In this document: in pieces, positions 15,881-24,600 of the stretch | Numbering within the stretch: the stretch's first letter is position 1 | Layout of the letters: every line of letters starts with the position of its first letter | DNA from: Ruminococcus sp. | Lineage (GTDB): Bacteria; Bacillota; Clostridia; Oscillospirales; Ruminococcaceae | Reading direction: 5' to 3' | DNA: 39,593 bases | NCBI GenBank assembly: GCA_015066845.1 | Contig: SVNO01000014.1 | Location: 1-39,593 of the forward strand | Translations under genes and position numbers: made by a program | The notes under the pieces: generated by a model | What the model was told of the DNA's origin: nothing | The model's input: the letters and a program-made list of their open reading frames with translations, nothing else | Databases searched by the model: none

Positions 15881-16732
15881 GTGAAAAAGACAAACATGGT
15901 TTTCATCGCAGCACTGCTTTCCCTGCTCCTGACCGGATGTGGTCCGGCTACAGAAAGCATAGCAGACGCTGCAAACCCCACTACCACAGCACAGAAAGCA
16001 ACCGAGAACGCAACGGAACAGGCAGCTGAAACAGAAACCGAGAGCGTAACAGAAACCGAGAGCGTAACAGAAACCGAAAAGCCTACCGATGCAGAAACGA
16101 CGGAATCTGCCGCAGAAACGACAGGCGCGGCTGAGAATACCACTGAATCCGCAACATCCGCAGCAGCTGAACAGAACGAGGTGTTTGCACTGAATGGACC
16201 GTTGGGACGTTATCAGGGACCGGACGAATTCGGCAGCGCAACCTTTGCTGCATCCTTTGAGAAAGAGGACCTTGTAAAAGCGGATGACGGTACGATTACA
16301 CTGAACGTCATGATTTACAGATACGAGCTTTTCAGTGCAGATGACATTGAAACGCTGAAAAAAGGCGATGTTATCTGGTGTTTGGGCAGTGACGTTCTGA
16401 TTGATACGATCGAAAAAACGGACAGCGGCTTAATTGTCATCAACGGCGGCATTGAAAACGGCGGCCGTGTTCTCAAAACCGATGATGGTGCAGTGTACTT
16501 TGAATCAGGTATGAGTGATGTCAAATCCTACTATGAAATCGGTGAAAAGGCTTTTGTTCTCGCGGATGATTTCGTATTGACGGACAGTTCTGATCTTGAC
16601 AATCCCGTCACATACACAGCAGAAGAATTCCTCAGCTTTGACCATGGAGCAGCCGGATTTATCAATGCAAATACATTGGTAACAACGAGCAGCGATGTGA
16701 TTACCGCAATCGAACGCGTGTACATTCCGTAA
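15881..16732 (+). CDS. Lipoprotein with Thr/Glu-rich linker
   Basis: A 283-residue secreted lipoprotein. I start it at the GTG at 15881 because GGAGG lies 9 nt upstream; the longer frame would begin inside the promoter. The signal peptide ends in LLLTGC (lipobox). Residues about 25-90 form a low-complexity Thr/Glu/Ala linker with a repeated TESVTE. The C-terminal 190 residues (from about NEVFALNGPLGRYQ) form a beta-rich domain I cannot assign; it includes the stretch LKKGDVIWCLGSDVLIDTIE. It is monocistronic with its own promoter and a terminator shared with the opposing operon. It could be a sensor or surface-binding lipoprotein; no function is claimed. Confidence 0.85.
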   Translation: MKKTNMVFIAALLSLLLTGCGPATESIADAANPTTTAQKATENATEQAAETETESVTETESVTETEKPTDAETTESAAETTGAAENTTESATSAAAEQNEVFALNGPLGRYQGPDEFGSATFAASFEKEDLVKADDGTITLNVMIYRYELFSADDIETLKKGDVIWCLGSDVLIDTIEKTDSGLIVINGGIENGGRVLKTDDGAVYFESGMSDVKSYYEIGEKAFVLADDFVLTDSSDLDNPVTYTAEEFLSFDHGAAGFINANTLVTTSSDVITAIERVYIP

Positions 16733-16768
16733 CAAGCAATGTGCAATTGCATTTGTCAGTGAATTGCA

Positions 16769-16806
16769 AAAAACCGCTAAGAATGAAAATTCTCAGCGGT
16801 TTTTGA
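16769..16806. terminator. Bidirectional terminator
   Basis: AAACCGCT-A-AGAAT / ATTCT-C-AGCGGTTT around a short loop, with T-runs on both strands. It serves the lipoprotein gene (plus) and the eight-gene operon (minus). Confidence 0.85.
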
Positions 16807-16837
16807 TTTTAGAGGATGGGGGAGGAGCTGTTTTCCA

Positions 16838-16909
16838 TCACCAAAATTTTATCACAGAAACGGCAGCTTGCAGGAGTATGCCGAGCAGGATGATGCATAG
16901 AATCCTCAT
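16838..16909 (-). CDS. 23-residue hydrophobic peptide
   Basis: A short cistron whose ATG (16909-16907) overlaps the TGA of the ParB-motif gene as ATGA. A full ribosome site, GGGAGG, lies 7 nt upstream inside that gene. The product starts MRILCIILLGILLQAAV and ends VIKFW: one uninterrupted hydrophobic stretch with one basic residue near each end, so a single-span membrane peptide. Size and composition recall small membrane proteins and type I toxin-like peptides, but I see no antisense RNA. It ends about 30 nt before the bidirectional terminator. Translation is inferred from the ribosome site and coupling. Confidence 0.55.
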   Translation of the reverse strand: MRILCIILLGILLQAAVSVIKFW

Positions 16910-18162
16910 GCTTCATCCTCCCAATAGGATGTTACAATCTCCCAGTATCGGCTTGTTTTGTCATGGGAAACCAGATAATCCAAAAACAGCTGCTCCGTTT
17001 CCGGTGATTTGTGTTGCAGAAGCACCGCAAATGCCGTCTTTGTCGGAAAGAGCGTATCATCCTTTGCCGCAATCACAAGCTTTGCAAATGTGCAGGCTCG
17101 CTCTGGGTTGGTTTTCGCAAGATACAAGAGAGCCGACTCCAGTTTATCCTTATCCCTGCTTTCACAGCTTCCGATCCATTCCTGAATCAGTGCCTCTGTG
17201 ATAGCGGATTCATCCAAGCCTGCTGCAAAAAAGCCCGTCAGCACGTCAATCGGGATATAATTCTCAAGATGCAGATCTTTCTCGGAAATCGGCTGATTCG
17301 GGACAGCAGGCGGTTCAATCGTGATCTCCTGCGGCTGACGCTTGGGGATGCCTTTGAATTTCGGCAGCTCACTTTTCAGGAAATGAATATCGGAAAAACT
17401 ACAGTAATCCGCATTCTTAACCCCATGATGCCACATCGCTGTCATGGGAATGATTGTCAGGCAGGGCAGCTGTACGCCGAGCAAAGCAGCGGCATATGCC
17501 TTGTGATGTCCGTCCAGTAATGCACTTGTGAATCCGCGGTGATGATAGGCAATGGCTCTTGGTGCGTTCGGTTGCTTCATTCGTTCGAGATAGCTTTCTG
17601 CGTGTTTCTGATTCAGACAAGCATTGGACTGTGTGGGGTAAAGGTACTTCGGGAATCCGTATATTGCACACATAAATGCATGATTGTAATACGAATCACA
17701 AGCGGGTGAAAAATACGCCAGTGCATCGGGGACGTTGGCGAAGTAGCGGTTTTCTCCGTCCGTCGGCGTATGATACACATCCGCAAGAAGATAATATCCA
17801 TCCTCCAGAAGTCCAAGAAGGGGCTTGAGCGTTTCCGCAGAAGTTCGGATGTTCACATAGTCCTGATTGATGCGGTCACGCACTTCCAGAAGTTCCGGAC
17901 AATCTGCCTGTTCAATGCCATACCCCCTTGCCAGCATTGCCGTGCAGGTAGGACAGCCGGGATAATTCCCCTGAATCAGCGGCGTACCGTTCAGCAGAAG
18001 CTGACCCTTGCACGAATAATCACAATCGTACTCGCTGGATCGTTTTGTCAATACAGCAAGTCCGTTTTTCACATAAATCAGCAACGCTTCATTGCACCAA
18101 TGATAAGCCGCCGTGTCAATTTCTTTCACAATTTCTATTTTGGGTTTGCTGCTAAAAATCAT
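16906..18162 (-). CDS. Protein with ParB-like DGHH motif, function unknown
   Basis: A 418-residue, probably cytoplasmic protein. I start at the ATG at 18162 (MIFSSKPK), where GAGGTG lies 6 nt upstream; an upstream TTG would lengthen it by eight residues. Around residues 210-240, SALLDGHHKAYAAALLG matches the ParB/sulfiredoxin-type motif DGHHR-x-AA. N-terminal Cys residues (CDYSC, later CPTC) could bind a metal. The C-terminal third is helical (LLYLAKTNPERACTFAKLV). Its start lies inside the preceding half-LytTR cistron. The molecular role is unknown: the motif suggests a nucleotide-binding fold but not a reaction. Confidence 0.75.
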   Translation of the reverse strand: MIFSSKPKIEIVKEIDTAAYHWCNEALLIYVKNGLAVLTKRSSEYDCDYSCKGQLLLNGTPLIQGNYPGCPTCTAMLARGYGIEQADCPELLEVRDRINQDYVNIRTSAETLKPLLGLLEDGYYLLADVYHTPTDGENRYFANVPDALAYFSPACDSYYNHAFMCAIYGFPKYLYPTQSNACLNQKHAESYLERMKQPNAPRAIAYHHRGFTSALLDGHHKAYAAALLGVQLPCLTIIPMTAMWHHGVKNADYCSFSDIHFLKSELPKFKGIPKRQPQEITIEPPAVPNQPISEKDLHLENYIPIDVLTGFFAAGLDESAITEALIQEWIGSCESRDKDKLESALLYLAKTNPERACTFAKLVIAAKDDTLFPTKTAFAVLLQHKSPETEQLFLDYLVSHDKTSRYWEIVTSYWEDEA

Positions 18163-18349
18163 TCTGTTCACCTCGATAATAGTCAATAAACGCCCGATTC
18201 ACGCTCTCATACAGCCTCCGTGACAGCGGCAGCTCCTGTCCGTTGTCCATGGTGACCGCCGTTTTGCCGATACCGCGGATGTACCGCAGGTGAATGAGAT
18301 AGGAACAGTGGCACGGGATAAAACCACTGCTGCGTGTTTTTTCATTCAT
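18152..18349 (-). CDS. Half LytTR domain (C-terminal part only)
   Basis: A 65-residue frame whose residues about 8-58 match the C-terminal half of a LytTR DNA-binding domain: GFIPCHCSYLIHLRYIRGI, then VTMDNGQELPLSRRLYESVN. The N-terminal strands of the domain and any receiver are absent. The ATG follows the TAA of the GyrI-like gene directly (TAAATG), with GGGGTGAG just upstream, and the 3' end overlaps the next gene by 11 bp, so it sits cleanly inside an operon. It may be a remnant of a LytR/AgrA-type regulator kept by chance, or a mini-regulator or dimerisation competitor. I favour a remnant that is still translated. Confidence 0.6.
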   Translation of the reverse strand: MNEKTRSSGFIPCHCSYLIHLRYIRGIGKTAVTMDNGQELPLSRRLYESVNRAFIDYYRGEQNDF

Positions 18350-19054
18350 TTATCTCACCCCGTACTTGATAGGATGCCGTATCACCGTTTTCCATTTCTC
18401 CGGAGCCGCTTTCCTTGGATCGGACAGATAAATTTCATGATGCAGACGTTCTGCATTCAGATCATTCACATAGCCATTTTCTGCAAGGTAAGCATCCATC
18501 AGTGCGACAGTTTCCGGCTCTGCATCATAACTGCCGTGGTGCATGATCTGTACGCATAAGCCCTCCTCGATGGTCAGAAATTCTGCCATGGAGCAGTCAA
18601 GCTTTTTCTTTTTCGCAGCTGTTTCCACCGCCCATGCAAAGTCCTTTTCCGTCACAAAGTCCGGCAGGCGGATGACCGAAATCCAGTTGAAATTGTCCTT
18701 ATTGGCATAATCCACGCCTGCCACACCATCCTGCCGCCTTAAATCCTGTGGCGACACGCCCTCGCACACAGACAGCATCCTATCTTTCACTCCGGTGTGC
18801 CACCAGAAACCCTCCAGTGGCGGCACAACATATTCAAAGAAGCCTTCTATCTTGTAATCGGTCTTATAGCTCATCTTCAGCGTGTACGCCACTGCATACA
18901 GTACACTGATTGCCTGCTGATATGCACCGCCCTCCTCGTTGGGATTTCCCTTACCACGAACGGCGATGTAGTTCATTTTCGGAATCGTCACAATTTGCGG
19001 CTTGTTTTTTGGCATGTACAATTCCTTGTACTCTTTTTTGAAATCGAATGGCAT
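18350..19054 (-). CDS. GyrI-like small-molecule-binding protein
   Basis: A 234-residue protein of the GyrI-like (SOUL/BacR effector) superfamily. Landmarks: MNYIAVRGKGNPNEEGGAYQ and IGGF-type core replaced by IEGFFEYVVPPLEGFWW, with a C-terminal HHGSYDAEPETVALMDAYL and HEIYLSDPRKAAPEKWKTVI. Stand-alone members lack a DNA-binding domain and are thought to bind or hydrolyse small ligands. It follows the pyrophosphatase-like gene by 2 nt, and AAGGAG lies inside that gene's end. Confidence 0.83.
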   Translation of the reverse strand: MPFDFKKEYKELYMPKNKPQIVTIPKMNYIAVRGKGNPNEEGGAYQQAISVLYAVAYTLKMSYKTDYKIEGFFEYVVPPLEGFWWHTGVKDRMLSVCEGVSPQDLRRQDGVAGVDYANKDNFNWISVIRLPDFVTEKDFAWAVETAAKKKKLDCSMAEFLTIEEGLCVQIMHHGSYDAEPETVALMDAYLAENGYVNDLNAERLHHEIYLSDPRKAAPEKWKTVIRHPIKYGVR

Positions 19055-19056
19055 TG

Positions 19057-19401
19057 TTATTTCTCCTTATTCATAATCATTTCCGACTGAAAATACTGTT
19101 CCTGAAAGCGCACAGCTTCCATGATTTCGTCCTTGGTAAATGTCACCCCATCCGGTGCGACCACCCATTTTTCCTCTACATCGTCAGAACGCCGGATGAT
19201 GGCGATGATTCTGCCTGTAAACTCCTTCACAGGCTCGTCCACACCAAGGATATAGGCATCCTGTTCCTCGCCGTCCGGTGCTATAATTCCCTTGATATAG
19301 CCATAATTGATGGGGTAATACATATCCTTGTATTCTGGATGAAAGCTGCCAAGCGGGCGGTCTACGGTGACGGTGACGAGTTTGCCAGGCATGTAGTTCA
19401 T
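19057..19401 (-). CDS. Small inorganic pyrophosphatase-like protein
   Basis: A 114-residue relative of family I inorganic pyrophosphatase. It keeps the core order VTVDRPLGS, then YPINYGYIKG, then DGEEQDAYILGVDEP, where Asp residues of family I enzymes bind metal; it is much shorter than the classical 170-180 residue enzyme. These short proteins are common in Firmicutes and annotated by similarity only, so activity is unproven. Start at 19401 is set by AAGGAGG 6 nt upstream; a frame seven codons longer lacks one. Confidence 0.75.
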   Translation of the reverse strand: MNYMPGKLVTVTVDRPLGSFHPEYKDMYYPINYGYIKGIIAPDGEEQDAYILGVDEPVKEFTGRIIAIIRRSDDVEEKWVVAPDGVTFTKDEIMEAVRFQEQYFQSEMIMNKEK

Positions 19402-19411
19402 GCGATCCTCC

Positions 19412-19852
19412 TTATGTATCAATCCTCACCATCTCCGTGATCGTCCGGTTCCGATACACCAGATCCTCCCGTGTGGTGAAGCCCATTTTCTCCCAGAAGG
19501 CATTGCCGGTTTCGTTCCGGTCAAATACCACCAGTGCCGCCTTGTGAATGCCATTGGCTTTCAATGCCGTCATGCCGGCTTCGACAAGTGCTGCCCCGAT
19601 GCCCTGCTTCCGGCAGTCCGGATGCACGGCGGTATGGTAGATATAGCCCCTGCGCCCGTCATTGCCGACCATGATGCAGCCGACGATTCTGCCCATGTTT
19701 TCGGCAACAAAGCAGGTATCGGGATTGCGTTTGAGAAAACGTTCAATGCCCTCTCTGGAATCATCCAGATCGTTCAGCCCCATGCCCTTGCAGGAGAGGA
19801 ACAGGGCATAAATTTCGTCATAGTCGGTGATTTTCATTTGTCTGATGTGCAT
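19412..19852 (-). CDS. GNAT family N-acetyltransferase
   Basis: A 146-residue acetyltransferase with the acetyl-CoA-binding motif A (VHPDCRKQGIGAALVEAG, about residues 78-95) and the C-terminal NETGNAFWEKMGF motif B. It resembles the YpeA-like group; the acceptor is unknown. It lies 10 nt upstream of the pyrophosphatase-like gene and 15 nt downstream of the kinase gene. AAAGGA lies about 9 nt before the ATG. Confidence 0.87.
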   Translation of the reverse strand: MHIRQMKITDYDEIYALFLSCKGMGLNDLDDSREGIERFLKRNPDTCFVAENMGRIVGCIMVGNDGRRGYIYHTAVHPDCRKQGIGAALVEAGMTALKANGIHKAALVVFDRNETGNAFWEKMGFTTREDLVYRNRTITEMVRIDT

Positions 19853-19867
19853 GATAAAAGTCCTTTC

Positions 19868-20674
19868 TTATGTTTCTGATGCTACCCATTTTCTGATGGT
19901 ATCATATGCGTTATTCCAATCCCTCTGCGGATTCTCAATCACATGACTTGTCACGGGAAGCTGTGACAGAATCTCCAGTTCACGTTTCTGTCTTTCCTCC
20001 AGACAGCGGATGTATCCGTCAAAGCCCTCTGCACCAATGCTTTTTCCGTAGGCACTGTTCACATGATAATCGATGACGGCATCCAGCCAGCCCTCACGTT
20101 CCTTTGCTGCCATTTCAACAGATGCCTGCATATCGTCATTTTTCAGATAGATCACAGCCGGATGCAAGGGCTGTATAATCTTTGCAATTTCAGAAATATA
20201 TGTCTTTGACTGTTCAACTGTAAATCCAAACCGCATCATGGTTTCGCACATGGGATTCTGGAGCAGGACGCAGTTGAACACATAAACCGTGTCCGACTGC
20301 ATCGCCTGTTTGCAGAAACGCTCCCATTTTGCAAGTATCACCGGCATTTCGGTTTCCCATGGCAGGAAGTCATAGATTTTATGCGAAAGAAGTCGCTCAA
20401 ACAACTCTCCCTCAAATCGGGCAAGCGGTACAATGTAACCTCCTTGCATAGATTCTGCTGATATTTTGATTTTCTCCTGTTCCTCCACCGAAAAGCCGGA
20501 CAACTCTGATTCGGAAAGATATGCATGAAATTCAAAATCCGCCGGATGTTCGCCGCTGCCCTCATCCACAAAACAAACCGGATGCTCTGCTTTCAGCAGA
20601 TCGGCAACAAAAGCAGATGTGGTGCTTTTGCCGGAACAGGGCAGTCCTTCAATGATGTAAAGTTTATGGTTCAT
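19868..20674 (-). CDS. P-loop kinase-like protein
   Basis: A 268-residue cytoplasmic protein with an N-terminal Walker A (GLPCSGKST, residues 10-18) and FVDEGSGEHPADFEFH soon after, typical of AAA_33/zeta-toxin-related small-molecule kinases. The rest is helical with no recognised substrate site. The start at 20674 is preferred because AAAGGAG lies about 6 nt upstream. It overlaps the hydrolase gene by 11 bp. The phosphate acceptor is unknown. Confidence 0.78.
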   Translation of the reverse strand: MNHKLYIIEGLPCSGKSTTSAFVADLLKAEHPVCFVDEGSGEHPADFEFHAYLSESELSGFSVEEQEKIKISAESMQGGYIVPLARFEGELFERLLSHKIYDFLPWETEMPVILAKWERFCKQAMQSDTVYVFNCVLLQNPMCETMMRFGFTVEQSKTYISEIAKIIQPLHPAVIYLKNDDMQASVEMAAKEREGWLDAVIDYHVNSAYGKSIGAEGFDGYIRCLEERQKRELEILSQLPVTSHVIENPQRDWNNAYDTIRKWVASET

Positions 20675-21215
20675 GGGTACTCCTTTCATTTCCATTCTTC
20701 ATAATTCCCAGCATTTCCTCCATAGAAATGCACTCCGCATACCTGCCGTTCCATATAAATTCATTGTAATAGCGGTAGGTTTTCTCCGCTGTCATGAATG
20801 CATTGTCAAACGTGGAATTGGTGCAGGCAGGCACATATACCTTGAAACCATGCTCAAATCCGCATTTTACCGTGGCATCCATGCAGTAGTCCGTTTGCAG
20901 ACCTGTAGCGATCAGTTCTGTTTCGCCTTTGGATTGCAAGTATTCCAAAAGTCCTGTATCACGAAACGGGCTGTTGACGGTTTTATCAAAAATCATTTCA
21001 CCCTCATCAGGTGCAAATGCTTCACAGATCTCAAAGCCGTCCGTGCCTTTGGTAAGAGGCTTGCCTTCACCGTCATCGTGACGGATGTAGAGCACTTCAA
21101 TGCCGTTTTGCCTTGCGGTATGGATGAGGGCTCTGATGTTGGCTACAAACGCCTCGAACCTGTATAATTTTTCGTTTGTGATGAGTTTTTGCGTGTCTAC
21201 AATGAGCAGAACCAT
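20664..21215 (-). CDS. Isochorismatase-like cysteine hydrolase
   Basis: A 183-residue enzyme of the isochorismatase/nicotinamidase superfamily. The catalytic triad is visible: Asp7 (LLIVDTQK), Lys78 (FDKTVNSPF) and Cys111 (GLQTDYCMDAT). Members hydrolyse amides, thioesters or isochorismate; the target here is not shown. It is the first gene of an eight-cistron operon behind a consensus-like promoter, with GGGAGG about 7 nt upstream of the ATG. Confidence 0.9.
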   Translation of the reverse strand: MVLLIVDTQKLITNEKLYRFEAFVANIRALIHTARQNGIEVLYIRHDDGEGKPLTKGTDGFEICEAFAPDEGEMIFDKTVNSPFRDTGLLEYLQSKGETELIATGLQTDYCMDATVKCGFEHGFKVYVPACTNSTFDNAFMTAEKTYRYYNEFIWNGRYAECISMEEMLGIMKNGNERSTHEP

Positions 21216-21245
21216 GATGAACCTCCCGAAAAATAGGATACTTCC

Positions 21246-21274
21246 ATTATATCACATCCGGCACTTTTTTTCAA
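21246..21274 (-). promoter_or_regulatory. Promoter of the eight-cistron operon
   Basis: On the minus strand, TTGAAA (21269-21274), 17-nt spacer, TATAAT (21246-21251). No other promoter-like sequence is seen before the downstream genes, which abut or overlap. Confidence 0.82.
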
Positions 21275-21320
21275 TAGGCTTATGGCTGCATTGTAGTGTT
21301 ACAACAGATGTGAGACTAAA

Positions 21321-21365
21321 GGCAATACCGCACTGAGCCGCAGACGGTTTTTGTGCGGTATTGCC
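21321..21365 (+). repeat. Palindromic element, copy 1
   Basis: Perfect 13-bp arms, GGCAATACCGCAC (21321-21333) and GTGCGGTATTGCC (21353-21365), enclose TGAGCCGCAGACGGTTTTT, in which CCG-CAGA-CGG is a smaller hairpin. It is the best-preserved copy of a family found five times in the window. Confidence 0.9.
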
Positions 21366-21373
21366 TTAGGTTC

Positions 21374-21417
21374 AAAGGACGGAGTCCTTTGGCGGGTTGG
21401 AGGGTACGCAGTACCCT
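21374..21417. repeat. Pair of short hairpins next to copy 1
   Basis: AAAGGAC-GGA-GTCCTTT (21374-21390) and AGGGTAC-GCA-GTACCCT (21401-21417) directly follow the palindromic element. Both have 7-bp perfect stems with 3-nt loops and a non-coding context. The remaining sequence to 21497 shows nothing else. Confidence 0.65.
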
Positions 21418-21497
21418 TGCAATATAACTCCTCCCTCAAATTATGAAAAAACCATGACCGAATCCTCACATTCTCCACCAAATCTGCAATTTTGGGG

Positions 21498-21526
21498 TTG
21501 TATTTTGTTTATGAAATGTTTACAAT
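21498..21526 (+). promoter_or_regulatory. Promoter of the GH43-esterase gene
   Basis: TTGTAT (21498-21503), 17-nt spacer, TACAAT (21521-21526). Expected transcription start near 21533, at the edge of palindromic element copy 2. Confidence 0.6.
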
Positions 21527-21534
21527 TAAGATAG

Positions 21535-21591
21535 GGCAATACCACGCAATGAGCAGTGCTGCGCCGCAGGCGGTGTTTGTACGGTATTGCC
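21535..21591 (+). repeat. Palindromic element, copy 2
   Basis: Arms GGCAATACCACGC (21535-21547) and GTACGGTATTGCC (21579-21591), centre with GCCGCAGGCGG. It is about 10 nt longer in the middle than copy 1. It would form the 5' end of the mRNA of the downstream gene, 92 nt before its start codon. Confidence 0.85.
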
Positions 21592-21682
21592 ATGGGCAAT
21601 CTTGTTTTGAAAGATGCAGTGCGGTGAATGGAAGAGCACCGGTGCTGCAAGGGAAAAAATCAATGAAAGGGAGGCGTATTCG

Positions 21683-24600
21683 ATGATGAAATTCAGAAAA
21701 CTTGTGAAACGCATTTTCATGTCGATGACGGCAATCGCAGTTCTCGCATCCTCCGCTGCTTGGATGCCTGAACCTCAAACAGCAGAAGCAGCAGCCACCA
21801 CTGTCAGCAATCCGTTCATCTGGGCGGACGTTCCCGACGTGGATGTTATCCGCGTAGGGGACACCTACTACATGGTCAGCACGACCATGTATTTCTCACC
21901 CGGTGCACCCATTATGAAATCCAACGACCTCGTTTCGTGGGAAATCTGCAACTATGTCTATGATGAGTATGCGGACGGGGATGTGCAGAATCTTGCAAAT
22001 GGGAAGCATGACTATGCCCATGGACAGTGGGCAACCAGCCTGCGCTATCATAAGGGTACTTATTATGTATTCTTCGGCAGCTACGGTTCGGGTAAATCCT
22101 ACATCTATAAAACGGATGACATTGAACACGGTACATGGACGCGCAGTGAAATCAATGGCATGTACCATGACGCATCGCTCTTTTTCGATGATGACGGCAG
22201 AAATTACCTCATCTACGGTGGCGGCGGCAACATCGAAATCAAGGAACTGAATGCGGAAATGACCGGCTTTAAGGAGGGCGGCGCATCCAAAACCCTCTTC
22301 CGGACAGGACTTTCCGGACTTGCCGGTGAGGGCGCACATGTGCACAAAATCAACGGTTATTACTATGTGTTCATCATCGCATGGCCTTCCGGCAGCAGAC
22401 GTATTGAAATCTGCTACCGCAGCAAGGAGCTGCTCGGAACTTATGAGAACAAGACCGTGCTTGACTCCGGTCTGGGTACTTACGGCGCAGGCGTTGCGCA
22501 GGGCGGTATTGTCGATACCCCCAATGGCGACTGGTACGGTATGCTGTTCCAGGACCACGGTGCAGTCGGCAGAATTCCCGTGCTCGTGCCCGTGACATGG
22601 CAGAATGACTGGCCGATTATGGGCGTGAACGGTGCAGCACCGCTGACCATTTCCGTGGACGGTACATCCGGTACACCTGCCGGCACCTACCTTGTCCGCG
22701 ATGATGCATTCGATTACAAGAGCAACGACCTCGCGCTGCAGTGGCAGTGGAACCACAACCCTGACAATACCGCATGGTCATTGACCGAGCGTCCGGGCTA
22801 CCTGCGGCTGACTAACAAGACCATTGCAAGCCATCTGCTTAATGCGCGAAATACTCTGACCACGCGCACGGAAGGTCCTTCCTGCAGCAGCGTGATTAAG
22901 CTTGATACCACCGGCATGAAGCCCGGCGACCGTGCAGGTCTTGCTGCATTCCAGTACAATTTCGGTCAGGTCGGCGTTCTGGTGGACGATTTCGGCGCGA
23001 AGAAAGTGTACTATGCCAATAACGGCAATTATTCCGGTGATTCCGATGTCCTGATGAGCAAGGAAAATATCGTACAGCAGGAAGCACTTGCCGGCGATGA
23101 GGTATACCTGAAAGTTGACTTCCAGTTTTCATCCGTAACAAACGGCAGCAGCTCGAATAACATTGACAAGGCGAATTTCTTCTATTCCTATGACGGTGTG
23201 ACATGGACGAAAATCGGTGATACACTGGGCATGACCTACGACCTCAAGCTCTTCACAGGCTACCGCAGCGCGATCTACAGCTACGGCACAAAATCCACCG
23301 GCGGCTATGCGGATATTGATTTCTTCGATTATGAACGCGCAGACTGGAACGAGGGCACGGACGCAGATAAGATGGCAGGTGCAGTCGCTCCCATTGAGCC
23401 GGATGAAAACGGTTATTTCTACCACAGCACCTACGAAAACTCCACCGACAGCTGGACTGGCAGAGGTGCAGCCGCAGTGGAAATGAGCAGCAATGCTGCC
23501 TATGCAGGCAAAAATGCCCTGTTCGTATCCGGCAGAACCTCCGCATGGAACGGCGCGACCAGAGCTCTGAATCCGCAGGCATTCAAGCCGGGCGAAACTT
23601 ACAGCTTCAGCGCGGATGTCATGTTTGACGCTGGCACAGCAACGGATACGTTCTTTATGAAACTCCAGTACACGGACGCAAACGGCGAAACCATGTATTC
23701 CTCCATTGCAGAAGCAACCGTCATCAAGGGCGAATGGACGCAGCTGTCCAATCCGGAGTACACCATTCCGGCAGACGCGAGCGATATGCAGGTTTATCTC
23801 GAAACTGCCGACAGTACGATTGATTTCTATGTGGATGAAGCCATCGGCGCGGTATCCGGCGTTGCACCGGATGGCCCGAAGCCCATTACCTATATCCGCG
23901 GTGATGTCACCTGTGACGGTGTGATCGACGGCTTTGATTTGGCAATGGCAAAGCGCGGCATGACGAAAAAACTCCCGAATGCAATTGCAGAACTTGCAGC
24001 AGATGTCAACGGAAACGGCAAGCCCGATGACGATGATATTGTACAGTTACAGGCATACATTCTCGGACAGATTACCGAATTTACAGCCAAAGCCCCCGAA
24101 AACAACGTAGCCGGTGACTGGGACAATTATGTGGAAACCGCAGCACCGGCAATGCAGACATTCTATGCTGACGCAATTTACAACATGGGCAACACCGCGC
24201 GTCTGCGCAATAAAATTGCCAAGGCGCAAAGCGGAGAAAAGACAACTGTTGCTTACATCGGCGGTTCGATTACCGAGGGCGTGGGCATGGCAGAAACCTG
24301 CTACGCAAAGCGTTCCTACAATTATTTTGCAGAAACATTCGGCACAGGAAGCAATGTATCCTACATCAATGCCGGCATGTCCGGAACATCCTCCGCAGTT
24401 GGTCTGATGCGCGCACAGCGTGACATTCTCAATGCAAGCCCCGATGTCATTTTCATTGAATTCTCGGTCAATGACCATCCGGGAGATACCTACACCAAGA
24501 GCTTTGAGGGGCTTGTGAAAAAATGTCTGATGCAGGAGAACGAGCCTGCGGTCATCATCCTCATCAACCGTTCCAAGGGCGGCTATTCGATGCAGGAGCA

